A stretch of 64,000 bases of DNA from positions 44,545,171 through 44,609,170 of the forward strand of contig CM071568.1 of the NCBI GenBank assembly GCA_036426205.1, written 5' to 3'. A program made the position numbers and the translations under genes. The notes under the pieces were generated by a model that worked only from the letters and a program-made list of their open reading frames with translations, had not been told where the DNA came from and did no database searches. Shown piece after piece: positions 11,709 to 22,044 of this stretch; within the stretch, counting starts at the first letter, position 1; each line of letters starts with the position of its first letter. This DNA comes from Ascaphus truei. Its lineage: Eukaryota; Chordata; Amphibia; Anura; Ascaphidae.

Positions 11709-12019
11709 AAGCAAAATCAGCCGTTCTGCAGAGGAAACTGCCCTCATTAGGCATTGTAATGATTTTAACCATTTTATCTCCTCACTTAAACTCATGGGCA
11801 TAGAACATGTTTCGAAGGCTAGAGCAGGGATAGAAAAGGGCACAATTTTGTTCCAAAGGGAATCATAATGGATATTGACTCTTAATACAGTACACCCCAG
11901 AGGACTGAATGATAATTTATCCGTAAGTTGTTTTCTGAGAGGGAGATAGTACCCGATTCAAACCTGATTTATACCCTTTTGCCCTGTGATAGGTTGCTGT
12001 TGCTGCACTTGCTGTGTAA

Positions 12020-12861
12020 GTCTGCGTGTAGACGGACGTTCACAGAGGTACACAATTGGAGACTTTTATAAGGTGAAATTATAATAAGGTTTTATTGTGC
12101 CTTTTCCTTTTCATCAGGAAATCCATCCAAATACAGGGGGGGGGGAACAAAGCTTCTATTCACTTGGGAGTATTTCTAGTGAAACACTATGCAATTAATT
12201 CACATCTCCCTTAGTCAAGCATTTCTCCCAGCCCCAAACACATAGCATGAAATAAGCAGATATTAGAAGTCTCTTAAGAATGAAAGTCTTATCTGTTTCT
12301 TGGAGGGAAAATCTTCTCAGTTCCTGGTTCAGCTCCCTTCCTTCAGGGTGTGTCAGCTTCAGGTTTAGCAGTTTTCCCTGTGTCTTGAAATCAGCTCTGC
12401 TGTGTCTTCTGGCAGAGCTCAAGACATGGTCAGCTCCAGAGATCTGTGTTCTCTTGGTCAGTCTCTCCTGGGAGACTCAAGAACCTCTGCTCTGTCTCCA
12501 AAGGTCAGCTCACAAGTGAGCTAAGGAGTCACTTCCTGTCTCAACAGACAGGCTTTTGTAAGCAATCTAAATCAGGCAGGTGGTGTTTATTAATTGACTA
12601 CCAGCAGTTAACCACCACACTGCTAGATTAAAGGCACATTACTTGAACAGGGATTACTCCCCTGTTACACTGCGCTTATAGTGCCGGCGACAGCGACGCA
12701 ATGTCGCGTCAAAACAAATGCTCTGCCGCCGTCGCATGTGCTTATAGTAAGTGCGACGCGACGGCACGATGGCTTGGTCACGATCGCTGGAAGTCACCTC
12801 AATTAGATTTTTCCAGCGACCACAGCCTGACGTCACCGTCGCCGTCACTATAAGCGTAGCC
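12020..12861. mobile_element. Harbinger-like MITE split by a solo LTR
   Basis: The left terminus GTCTGCG (12020-12026) continues after the LTR as CTGCGCTTATAGTGCCGGCGAC (12670 on). The right end is its inverted match: the reverse complement begins GGCTACGCTTATAGTGACGG. A TAA duplication flanks the element (12017-12019 and 12862-12864), fitting the 3-bp TSD of PIF/Harbinger transposons. Without the LTR and one CTGCG it is about 194 bp. No transposase frame is present. Confidence 0.7.
12027..12669 (-). mobile_element. Solo LTR, 643 bp
   Basis: The plus strand runs from TGTAGACGGACG to CCTGTTACA, so it starts TG and ends CA. Direct CTGCG repeats flank it (12022-12026 and 12670-12674), a perfect 5-bp TSD. 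Minus-strand TATAAAAG and AATAAA signals lie near 12065 and 12095. It is the same LTR family as the coiled-coil element at 6048-9988 and most likely arose by LTR-LTR recombination. Confidence 0.85.
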
Positions 12862-12869
12862 TAACACAG

Positions 12870-13480
12870 GGCCAACAATTAATGTTTCTTTTTGTATAGT
12901 TGACTCGTAATTATCATCCTCATGATAACATGTTATTACTCTACCCATAGATTATATCCAACATGACTAGGACATTTATGTCCAAGCAACTTCCGTTTTT
13001 AAATGTAAATATTTTATTTTCACTATGCACATTAAGTCACATGAGGCATAAGGACTGTTTATACAAACGGCTTCTTATTTGCTGTTTACTTCTTCACATA
13101 CAGCACCGACAAAGTTTATTGAAGCAAAAACCGCACGGCAGGATGCGTGGCGGCAGCGTGGAGTAGCATTGACAAGCGGCTCGTTCGCGTGACGTCAGTG
13201 ACGTCACAGTCACGTGAGCGCCCGGCTTCCCCGGCTTCCCCGACTCCCCTGAAGGTTTGAAGTGAGGTAAGCGGGGGAGCGGGGAAGCAGAGGGGCACAG
13301 CAGGCGCAGCTAGGGGTTCGGGAAGGTATATAAATTGCGCGCGGATTGGAGGGGGGGGGAACGGAGGGGACGCGGCTGGATGCGGCTGATGCGCTGACTA
13401 TTCTCAGCACCAGCCAGAGTAAGTCCCGGTGAACCGGCGGCATTTGCTCTAATAAACTTTGTCGCCACTGTACAGTATAT
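12870..13480. other. Unassigned, GC-rich in its second half
   Basis: No gene was identified. From about 13130 to 13440 the sequence is CpG-rich, with GTGACGTCAGTGACGTCAC (CRE-like palindromes) near 13190-13208 and a purine-rich run near 13350. This could be a decayed LTR or promoter fragment; it does not lead into a recognisable coding exon. Confidence 0.4.
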
Positions 13481-14330
13481 ATGCTGGAAAACGAAGATGC
13501 TCCGAATGGATTCCAATAGCTTTTTCTCACGACCATGACAATGAATTCTTGACCTTGGCCGCATTGGATTCTGAGAACATTAGCGTGCGTATCAGCTTGC
13601 TCAGACGCACAGTAACATATCAGGAAGATTTCCCAGGAGGCACCATAGGAACGACGGGAGTTATAAAGATAATAGCATCACGACATCGCCTGGCAAAGAA
13701 AAAACTGATGACTTGAAAGGAACATGAGTGCGTATGTGCGGCATCGGTTGCATAGCAACAGTCGGTCGGAGGAGCGACGCCACTCAGGATTCACCCAGAC
13801 TGCACTGCGGGATCAATGGGAGGTTATGGCAAGCCGAGATAACGTCATGGAGATGGCGCCTGGCAACAAAGATCCCCCCTCTTGATGATGGATATTGGAA
13901 GGCGCAATAACGTGAAGACACAGCAACGTGATGACATCAGATGCACAGGACCATGTGAACAAAGCGTGATTTTTCATTGGATAAGAATACTGCAGCAATC
14001 TATTCCAGCTGAACCAAAGAGGAATCAATTGAACTCAGCAAATCTTAGGTGTTTTTCACCATCAAGAGACAGCATATTGGGGGTTTATATGGGTATATAA
14101 GACTCTACGGGACACTATTATTATTTAAGCCACTTATCACTTGAAAAAGACCAACTCAGGTCGAAACGTCGCTCAGTTTTTTGGCTCATTAAACAGCTTT
14201 AGAAAATCTGAAGTGCCTTATGTTATTCTTGTTCTAGTATATCATTTGGATTTCCAGCAGGCCATTCTTGAACATAGGAGCACCGGTAATTATGCATCAT
14301 TATTGATTATATGGTGAGCAACAGAAATCC
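13480..14330 (+). mobile_element. PLE terminal region (probable)
   Basis: No coding sequence is visible. The block at 14141-14175 (TTGAAAAAGACC, six bases, GGTCGAAACGTC) resembles the hammerhead-bearing terminal repeats of PLEs: a GACC/GGTC stem followed by GAAAC. The catalytic core is degenerate. The call rests on this motif only. Confidence 0.4.
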
Positions 14331-14733
14331 CCCTTTTTTATATTTATATCAATCCAGGTATATACTATCAGGTCTAAACACTTCATTGAATAGGAGATTA
14401 CTCTAACAAGACTCCATTGAAGGTATACACTTGTTTCAAAGAGGGTCAGCATACTATCTACTGCTATATTAGTTTTATATACTGTATATGCTAATTAAAA
14501 GGTTTTATTAATATCAAAACTCACTTTATAATACTGTGAGTGCATTCAACAGGGATTTCTTGCCTTTTTCCACTATATATGCCTATTATCCCTATTGCAC
14601 AACAGTTCACATTTTTACTAGGCTGATGTAGAAGTGCTTTCGTTTCCCTACCCCCCGCCCCCCTCCCACTTCCCTTCCTACCCATAGTAATAAATTGGGT
14701 AGATACTTATAAAACTTACGTTATCATCATACT

Positions 14734-14899
14734 CAGTGGTTGACAAATCACCCAAAAATCTACTCGCCGAACCAAAAAAATCTACTCGCCACCTAGTCCC
14801 GCCCCCAAACCCGCCCTGCTTGGGCGGCCATGAGGAGGTCGCCACGGGGTCAAATCCAGTCGCCACGGGCCTGTAGTTGACTGGATTTGTCGAACACTG
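14734..14899. mobile_element. hAT-type MITE, copy 1
   Basis: The inverted ends CAGTGGTTGACAAATC and GATTTGTCGAACACTG bound a 166-bp element. A perfect 8-bp duplication ATCATACT flanks it (14726-14733 and 14900-14907), the hallmark of hAT transposition. A related copy lies at 40636-40791; the ATCTACTCGCC block is shared, inverted. Confidence 0.9.
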
Positions 14900-14934
14900 A
14901 TCATACTGATCGCTACAGCAAAGTGTGGAAACTA

Positions 14935-15541
14935 TTGTGAGTGATGATACTGCTGATCAACTTGCATTCCCGGAATAATTCTTTAACAGTCTTACTCCAA
15001 ACGGAATGCCTCCTCCTGAACTGCAACTTAATGTAGGAGCTGTTATCATGCTCCTTACAAACCTAATGACATCGAGAGCACCATGTAATGGTGCGACTTA
15101 CTTTTACTCAAATATAAACACACATAATCAAAGCAAAAGTGATCAGTGTCGCACACTCAGACACGGTACTTATTTTAACAATCCCACTCATTTCATCAGA
15201 CACAAATTTACCATTCAGTTTCAAACGAAAACAATTTCCCCTATGATTGGCTTTTTCAATGACAATGAATAAGTCACAAGGCCGAACGTTTGATAAAATA
15301 TGCCTTTACCTACCTAAGCCTGCTTTTAGTCATGGACAATTATATGTTGCTCTATCAAGAGTCAGATCGCTTGATTCACTTAGTGTAATGTCGGAAAAGA
15401 ACCCACAAATTGACAATTGTGTCTTTAGAAAAATCTTTCATTAAAAAATATAAATTTAAAAAAATAAATAACCGTGTGAATATTTAATTAATAACCTTTC
15501 AAATCTGCTAGATCGGCATGTATTACGCTGGGTACAGCTAG
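14935..15541 (+). mobile_element. Helitron 3' end
   Basis: A helicase C-terminus relic (14950-15442) is followed by an AT-rich stretch and the end GGGTACAGCTAG at 15530-15541, next to a T. Helitrons end in CTRR and insert between A and T, so CTAG|T fits. The 5' part of the element is missing; its left limit is just right of the hAT MITE. Confidence 0.75.
14950..15442 (+). pseudogene. Helitron helicase C-terminal fragment
   Basis: The first piece holds LTPNGMPPPELQLNVGAVIMLL. The second holds MNKSQGRTFDKI and SHGQLYVALSRVRS, the conserved last motifs of Pif1-like Helitron helicases. A frameshift near 15240 separates the two, and the first piece drifts from the consensus after MLLTNL. The Rep nuclease and the N-terminal helicase motifs are absent. 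Confidence 0.85.
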
Positions 15542-15546
15542 TGTAT

Positions 15547-15651
15547 GTATAATTTAGTTAATATTGTGTGTGTGTGTGTGTATATATATCTATATTTTTT
15601 TTTTAATATATATATATATACACACACGCAATATTAACTAAATTATAATCT
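15547..15651. repeat. Palindrome with TG/TA microsatellite core
   Basis: TATAATTTAGTTAATATTG at the left is matched by its inverse CAATATTAACTAAATTATA at the right. The centre is (TG)n(TA)n ... (TA)n(CA)n. It could extrude a cruciform. It may be a palindromic MITE; no clear TSD was found. It starts six bases after the Helitron end. Confidence 0.8.
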
Positions 15652-15659
15652 CTGTTATA

Positions 15660-16290
15660 TGGATGTATTGTGCCCATATCATTCTGCTATGCATTGTCAG
15701 AATACAATGTAGATAGGGATAAAGTGTTATTCATATTTTTGTTATGTTAGAAGGTCATGAAGAAGAAAAAAAAAAGAGGGAAAGCACACAGAGCAGAGTA
15801 CAGGGGATAGATACCGGTATAGTAGAAGAATTACATAGGTTGTATGTACTAAGTGACCTTGCGATTGCAGACTTGCAGACCGATATGTAATGTAAGTGCT
15901 TAAACAGTATGCACTGGAACTGTGCAGAAAAAATATATACAGTACACCATGCAATGCAACTAAAAGGACGAGTGATATCCCTCATCCTTTACTATTACTA
16001 TATATTACTATATATTATATTGCTAACATATTTAGTAAATAATTGCAATGCAGCAAGTAACAAAGTAACTTTTATGGTTTTTTTCCCCAGACAGAAAATA
16101 TCGCAAGGCTATGAATAGAAGTTGTGGCGAGTACTGAGGAACTACGATGAGAATCCTATCTTTGCTAAAATCTGCGAAATGTGTTTCTAAAATCTTTTGC
16201 TTGTGAAATGGCAAGATGTATTTTCAACGTTCATTAGCTTTCGGTATCAGCAACTTCTCTTTTCTATATCAGGTAAATATGTGAATAATA
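15660..16290. other. Unassigned AT-rich sequence
   Basis: No gene, repeat boundary or structural RNA was recognised. Short open frames have no protein-like composition. Confidence 0.4.
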
Positions 16291-16299
16291 TTCACTACT

Positions 16300-16581
16300 C
16301 TCACCTCCTTCCACTCACCCCTCCCCCCTCCTCACCCTCTCCTCCTCACCCTTCTTTCCCCCTCTTCCACTTCTTTCCCCCCTCCTCCTCCCACATCCTT
16401 TCATCCTCCCTCTCCTCCTTCCCCCCTTCCCTTCCTTTTCCTCCTCCACTTTCCCCTCCCACCTTTTCCTTCCTCTCCTCCCCCCTCTCCCTCTTCCTCC
16501 TGCCGCACCTCCCTCCTCCACCCCTTCCCCCCCCCTCCCCCCCCCCCCCCTCCGCCATCCCCCCCTTCCCTCTCCCCCCTG
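16300..16581. repeat. Polypyrimidine tract
   Basis: About 280 bases of almost pure C and T (mainly CCTCC and CCTTC blocks) with a C-rich end near 16525-16560. Such tracts can form triplex DNA. Proline/serine-rich frames across it are not genes. Confidence 0.9.
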
Positions 16582-16589
16582 AATAGGTC

Positions 16590-17540
16590 AGCAGATCACA
16601 CAACCTCCTAGTAGGCTGCACAGCGCCAAAGCGGTCTGGGTAGGCAGCAGAACACACAAGCTGTTAATAGGCAGCAGAATCATGCAGGGCTCATAGCCTC
16701 GCTCATTTGCAGGGAGGAGGTCCAATAATCACTTAATAGATAATTACCAATTAGCCTAAAGAGGAGAGTCTCATGCAACAGAAGGCAGCCACACTCAAGG
16801 TCTGAAACAAAAACACGTACCTGCTTCTGATGTTCACATTGCATCATACAGGAATCATACAAATCCTGCATACATCTATTAGCATTAGCACTCTCTGCAG
16901 AAGATCTGACAGAGAAGACATAACCTGCCTTTTGGAATCATATGTGGCACCAGCACGACCTGTTTCCATACCCGTGGCCCGTACACTCCGGATTGGAGTA
17001 GCATCAAACGAACGCAGCGATATCCTCCACCCGCAGTGAAATCCTCTTCAGGTAAGCAGAAGTGTATTATTTCAGCTGAATACCACAATGCAGGGGGCAT
17101 ACTTTCAGCACAATGGCTAGGACCACGGATAAGCCCACACCTGCTCATTTCCCACTTACCGAATGAGCGTCTCATGGCATTTGGGGATGTCTTCTCCTTT
17201 GCCAGGGAAAAGGGAAGCCCGAGACTCCCTGTATCAGCAAAACAACAAAACCTGCAAAGTGATGTATTTACTTTTCAGATTTATTTAATTTTCAATATTT
17301 TTTTTTTAACATTCTTTAAATATATGCTAATTTTATTTCCTTTTCCCTGTATTTTCGGATATTCACAAATGGAATTTTTTTTTAATATTCACAAAAAATA
17401 ATAATAATGTTTTCAGATTTAAAACAATAAGTGGCGATTGTATTCAAACTCTAGTGATTTCGCGAATATTCAAAATTGCAAATTCAACGTGGCGTGAAAG
17501 TCAACAGGAAATGTGTTTTTCCGTATTTCTTAATATCATC
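16590..17540. other. Unassigned sequence
   Basis: No confident gene was found. A short repeated block TAGGCAGCAGAA..CA occurs at about 16640 and 16670. A splice-donor-like CAGGTAAGC at 17049 has no supporting coding exon. The right end is AT-rich and may belong to the minus-strand PLE relic beyond the hAT element. Confidence 0.35.
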
Positions 17541-17549
17541 AGTCATGAC

Positions 17550-17948
17550 TAGACATGGGCACATTTTTTTTAGCGGATCTGGATCCGCAGCAGATCGGTC
17601 GGTTCCTTTGGTCCACGGATCATGCTCAAAAAGGGCGATTCGCGCTTTGCGGATTTTCAATTATTATTGCCAATGCACTCCGCTGATTCCGCAATTCGTT
17701 GACGGATTTGTAGAATCCAATTCGCAGGTTCAGCAATCCGTTGGCGGATTTTTAAGAATCCGCCAACGGATTGCTGAATCCGCAAATTGGATTTTACAAA
17801 TCCGTTAATGGATTGTATCCAACCGCGTTTTTTTTTATGAATCCGCGTGGATTCAAATCGACCAAATCCATTTGCGGATTTTACACAGCGAAACGAATTT
17901 TGGGGGGGAAATCCGGGAAACGGATTAGGGCTGATTAGTCCATCTCTA
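17550..17948. mobile_element. hAT-type element with internal hairpins, 399 bp
   Basis: The ends are TAGACATGGGC and its inverse GTCCATCTCTA, flanked by 8-bp duplications GTCATGAC (17542-17549) and GTCACGAC (17949-17956), one mismatch. Inside, AATCCGTTGGCGGATT and AATCCGCCAACGGATT units recur in both orientations, giving several nested hairpins. No transposase is present. Confidence 0.8.
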
Positions 17949-17956
17949 GTCACGAC

Positions 17957-18470
17957 TACACCATGTGCCAAGTTTGGGCTCCATTAATATGCCATAACTG
18001 GTGTTGTTTTACATAAAGGGCCCAGTGTCGGGTCTGATTGTACTATGTGTCAATATCTGTGTACCAATTTGTTTCCTTGGTGGTGTACCAATGTAACAAC
18101 TTGGAGAAAGTAGTGGGAAGGCTGCCTTTTCTGTCCAGATAACCTTTCTTTTTGCAGTTGCACGTCATAGGAACTCATCCTTTCTAATGTTCAGGTTCTC
18201 ATTGGAGTAATCCTTTCGAATAAATCAGTCTTTCATAGCCATAAGATCTTGTTCCTTACTCTTAATAGTGAAAGGGGTAAGGACCTAATGAGTGAAGTAG
18301 CATGAAGTAAAGTAGTTCTGTCTGTATCTTTTCTATACATTTTGGTTTCTATCGTTTCTTGTTTATGGCATACTGCAACTTCTAGAAATGTGACACAATG
18401 TTTAATGTAGGCAGATAAAAATTTAATTTTGGATTGTCTTAAGGAAATTTCTACATTCTGTTAATGAGCC
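17957..18470 (-). pseudogene. PLE reverse transcriptase relic, minus strand
   Basis: The minus strand reads TDRTTLLHATSLIRSLPLS near 18300, the PLE segment between the RT core and the linker (a D-R-hydrophobic-LH...S motif, then LP.S). Further on it reads IVQSDPTLGPLY near 18040, the counterpart of NDPILGT in the intact PLE. Stops and frameshifts break it. The hAT element at 17550 interrupts its downstream side. Confidence 0.6.
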
Positions 18471-18474
18471 CTCA

Positions 18475-18924
18475 GTATAATACAATAATACCCCCTCCCC
18501 CCCGCAATACACACACAATAGTACTCTCCGCAATACAAACACAATAATACACCAACATTAATACACCCCCATAATACTGACAATAATACTCCACTCACAC
18601 AATACACACTGACAGACTTACCTGGGGGTGGGGGGGTGCTCTCAGGCCTCTGGTGCTGCTCTGGTCCGGGTGTGGAATTGAAGTTGAGCCCGACTTACGG
18701 CCGAGCCATCTTCCGAAGCACACCTGCGGGAAAGGCAGGCCAGGCAGGAGGCCTGCAGCAGCTGGGCAGAGCTGGGGACCGGCTGCAATCAGACAGCAGT
18801 AGATGCAGCCGGACGCAGAAGATGTGCCTGCCCTCTGGCAAGGTTCAACATCTAGCGCCGGCCGGGCCCTCAATGTGCACCGGGCCCGTGACTGCTGTCC
18901 CGGCTCTCCCCCCTTGTGGGCGGC
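18475..18924. other. Unassigned, GC-rich repeat-like sequence
   Basis: It starts with CA-rich AATACAC-type short repeats (18480-18600) and becomes CpG-containing and GC-rich to 18920. No gene or transposon boundary was recognised. Confidence 0.4.
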
Positions 18925-19125
18925 CCTGCCTATCACATCTGTTGGGAGGCAATTACACAAATCTACCACCCTTTCTGTGAAGAAGTACGTCCTCGCATTT
19001 TCCCTGTTCTAGCACTCCTCTTTCTTTGGAATACATTTCCATCCTGTACTTTGTTGAATCTTTTAATGTATTTAAAGGTTTCTATCATATCCTCCCTCTC
19101 CCTTCTATTCTCTAAGCCAGGGGAG
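18925..19125 (-). pseudogene. CR1-like LINE C-terminal fragment
   Basis: The minus strand encodes REREDMIETFKYIKRFNKV followed by an Arg/Lys-rich segment and an SSQKGW-like block. This is the pattern of the C-terminal tail of CR1-type LINE ORF2, whose family form has RGDMI..YK near this point. It is 5'-truncated, as most LINE copies are. Confidence 0.6.
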
Positions 19126-19129
19126 AGCA

Positions 19130-20410
19130 AACTTTTTACGTCGAGCCCCCCCTTCCCCTTTTTCATCCCAGATATTAGTCTGCCCCCCCCCCCTGCCTGA
19201 TGTAATCCAAATCACATGAAAAAAAATCAAAAAACTTTATTGGTATACAATAAAAATGTGAATACAAATATGTAAAAAAAAATACTTGCATCTTGAAAAA
19301 CATTTTTAAAACAGCAAAACATGACAAATGTTATGTTTTTATTTCAATCAGTGTAGTAATATAAGATAATATTGACTATAATTATTTTTCTCTCACCCCC
19401 TCCTCTCTCACCTCTCCTCATCCTCTCATCCACCTCCTCATCCTCTCTCTAACCCACCCTCATGCTTTCTCACCCCTCTCATCTCCTCTCACCCCGTCCT
19501 CCTCCTCTCACTCCCTTTCACCCATCCTCTTCCTCTCACCCTCATCATCCTCTCAACCACCCTCCTCGTGCTCTCTCATTCCTTCCACCTTTCACCCCTC
19601 ATCTCCTCCTGTCCTACTCTCACCCCATTCTCCTCTTCTCACCCTGTCCTCCTCCTCTCACCCCCTAAACATAGCCTACCTGGCTTTGGGGGGAACAGAC
19701 CGCGGGAGTGGAGTAGGGCAGTGGCAGAGGAGGGCAGCGGCAGGAGAAGAGGACAGAGGGCGGCAGAAGAGGTGTAGTTGTTTAAAAAAAATGGTTTCTA
19801 ATAAATTGTCTTCCCTGAGGCAGATCAAAAGGCAAACTTAGAACATTTGTCTACTTAAAGTCTTAAAGAATACTGATAAACAAAAACCTAGTATAAAGAT
19901 AAGCTGAATAAGTAATCAGTTTTGTAGATTTATGTTATGTGGTAACACCCGGAGAAAATGTGATCCTATGCTACTGTCATTTAATAACATTACTTAATTA
20001 TTTTAGAGACTGGTTTTGCAATGACTTTGAATTTACTGCCAAGTTCAAAGAATGACACTTGTTTGTACTTGCTGATTCTCACTGCTTCTGCTGTGGGGCT
20101 ATTTGCAAATGGCCATGTTTCCATGATTTTAATAAAAATGGAATGCAACATTTGTGAGAGCTTAAAAAAAAAAAGCAGCAGAACTATTTCTAGAAGCATA
20201 TCTCTAACATCTACTCAGCCCTTCCCCCTCTAACCCTATTGGGACCTGTTGTGCGGCTGGACCAAACTCCACGCTGACGCCTCCTAACATCCCACCACCA
20301 AACCAAATGGGATGAACTGTGCAGATGGACCATACTCCATCCACCCTGAGGCATACTCTGTCCCAGAATGAGTAGCCCCTTTACCTTTTGTTCTAACATG
20401 CCCCTTATTC
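19130..20410. other. Unassigned, with CT-rich tract at 19390-19672
   Basis: 19390-19672 is made of diverged TCCTCCTCTCACCC-type units, a pyrimidine-rich minisatellite. Sequence beginning AGGGGAGAGCAAACTTTTTACG at 19121 resembles the end of the hAT MITE at 20420 but its partner end was not found. The remainder is AT-rich with no gene seen. Confidence 0.45.
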
Positions 20411-20419
20411 TCTCTAGAT

Positions 20420-20656
20420 CAGGGGTGTGCAAACTTTCTGCGCTGTGCCCCCTAGCCTGCTCTCCACCAGTATCGCGCCCCCCCCCCCTTACCTTTAATC
20501 TGGCATCAAATGATCCAGTGTTGCCATGGAGACGCATCTCCAGAAGCCGGCTGAATTTAGGTGAGTTACAGAGGCCTCGCGGTGAAGAGTGCGGGGCCTC
20601 TGTAACCGCCGCGCCCCGTAAAAACAGTCTCGCACCCCCCAGTTTGCGCACCCCTG
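20420..20656. mobile_element. hAT-type MITE, 237 bp
   Basis: The ends CAGGGGTGTGCAAACTT and (inverted) CAGGGGTGCGCAAACTG match at 15 of 17 positions. A perfect 8-bp duplication CTCTAGAT flanks the element (20412-20419 and 20657-20664). No coding sequence. Confidence 0.92.
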
Positions 20657-20720
20657 CTCTAGATTTTAAGCTCTCACGAGCAGGGACCTCAATATCTTCT
20701 GTATCTGTTTGTCCTTATTT

Positions 20721-20786
20721 GGATGTATGTATGTATGTATGTATGTATGTCTTTATATATATATTTATTTATTTATTTATTTATAA
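20721..20786. repeat. (GTAT)n and (TTTA)n microsatellites
   Basis: About seven GTAT units are followed by a TATATA stretch and five or more TTTA units. The second array is the simple-repeat tail of the adjacent minus-strand LINE fragment. Confidence 0.9.
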
Positions 20787-21107
20787 AATATTTTACCAGG
20801 AAGTAATACATTGAGAGTTACCCCTCGTTTTCAAGTATGTCCTGGGCACAGAGTAAAACAAAATAATACATGTTTACAAATACAGTTACATAAATGAACA
20901 AGGTATACATTATATACAAGACATTGCGTGCACAGTTAAAGAAAATATATATTATGAGCGTATGAAACAGTTACAGACCAGATTAAAGTGTGAGACAGCC
21001 TTAGATTTGAAAGAACTTAAACTGGTGGTGGATATGAGAGTCTCTGGTAGGTTGTTCCACTTTTGGGGTGCACGGAAGGAGAAGGAGGAACGGCCGGATA
21101 CTTTATA
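20776..21107 (-). mobile_element. 3' fragment of a Rex1/L2-like LINE
   Basis: It is nearly the same sequence as 34565-34885, the 3' end of the LINE at 34545-36460, with small indels. On the minus strand it ends in the (TAAA)n tail. The 5' end is truncated near 21107, normal for target-primed insertion. Confidence 0.85.
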
Positions 21108-21408
21108 GCGCCATTAATGTACATAGCGCTTCAAAGCAGTAATACACGTGACAATCATATACAGGCATACCCCGCATTAACGTACGCAATGGGACTGGAG
21201 CATGTATGTAAAGCCAAAATGTACTTAAAGTGAAGCACTACCTTTTCCCACTTATCGATGCAGGTACTGTACTGCAATAGTTATATACGTGCATAACTGA
21301 TGTAAATAACGTATTTGTAACAGGCTCTATAGTCTCCCTGCTTGCGCATAGCTTTGGTACAGGTAGGAAGCCGGTATTGCTGTTCAGGACGTGATGACAG
21401 GCGCATGC

Positions 21409-21423
21409 GTGAGCTGCCGTTTG
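21409..21423. repeat. Target-site duplication of the intact PLE, left copy
   Basis: GTGAGCTGCCGTTTG here is repeated exactly at 25098-25112. Both lie in the Tigger-like MITE, and joining the flanks restores it. Confidence 0.85.
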
Positions 21424-21800
21424 TAAAAGGAAACTTATCAAAATGTGGCGCTCTAAAGTATCAGATAATACACAGTGATATTAGTGCAATAAATGTGCAA
21501 AAAATACAAAAATATACAGTGATACTTATACAAATGTTAGGGAGATGCAGCTGTAACCCGGTGGAGATTGCTCGGTCAATCCTCGTGATGTGAAGTATGA
21601 TGAAGTGTCCGGGAAGCGCAATATGTGAAAAGAAATACAAATCGTAATAGTGCAATATTGTTATGGTTATGATCTGAATAAGATGTCTTGGCTCAATGTT
21701 AAATACTCACAAACGTGAGAAGATTAAAGGCACATAAAGGTATCTTTTGGGATGCAATTAGTTGTCACTTCAGTGGACAGGAGATGCTGAACTCAATGTT

Positions 21801-22044
21801 CACCCAAATATGTGGACTCCAAACGACCTTAATAAAAGATACAACTGGACATAGTGCAGACCGTCTGTATAGTTTATATTGGTAGGTAAAAAAAGGGGAT
21901 TACACTCACATGGTATCAGTTAAAAACAAGCATTTAGATCTCTCTGGATCTCGCTGGCCGAATGGATGATGTCTCCTCTCCCCCCTCTCTCGTGGCGTGC
22001 GTTCCAGCGGTGCGTTCCACTCAACCGGAAGTGATGTCATCCGC
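21801..22044. repeat. PLE left inverted arm
   Basis: It is the reverse complement of 24857-25100 over 244 bases with almost no mismatch. PLE copies often carry terminal repeats in inverted orientation. The reading frame starts inside this arm at 21997. Confidence 0.9.

Larger units (their letters stand above)
9989..12019 (+). mobile_element. Second PLE family, copy B
   Basis: This is the cleaner of the two copies. It holds a long 5' region, RT motif B relic (about 10755-10805), motif C RYIDDVFFLWEG (10849-10884), a Cys-rich linker and GIY-YIG core (about 11490-11708, ending CYIGKT..TRYIEH) and a C-terminal tail to about 11944. Frameshifts split it into 73- and 101-codon pieces, so it is inactive. 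At its 3' end TAA (12017-12019) precedes a Harbinger-like MITE. Confidence 0.8.

Noticed and set aside
16315..16657. Gly/Arg/Glu-rich frames on the minus strand of the pyrimidine tract
   Set aside because: Low-complexity shadow of a CT-rich repeat.
20368..20814. 148-codon plus-strand frame
   Set aside because: It runs through a hAT MITE with exact TSD and two microsatellites, so it cannot be an old gene.
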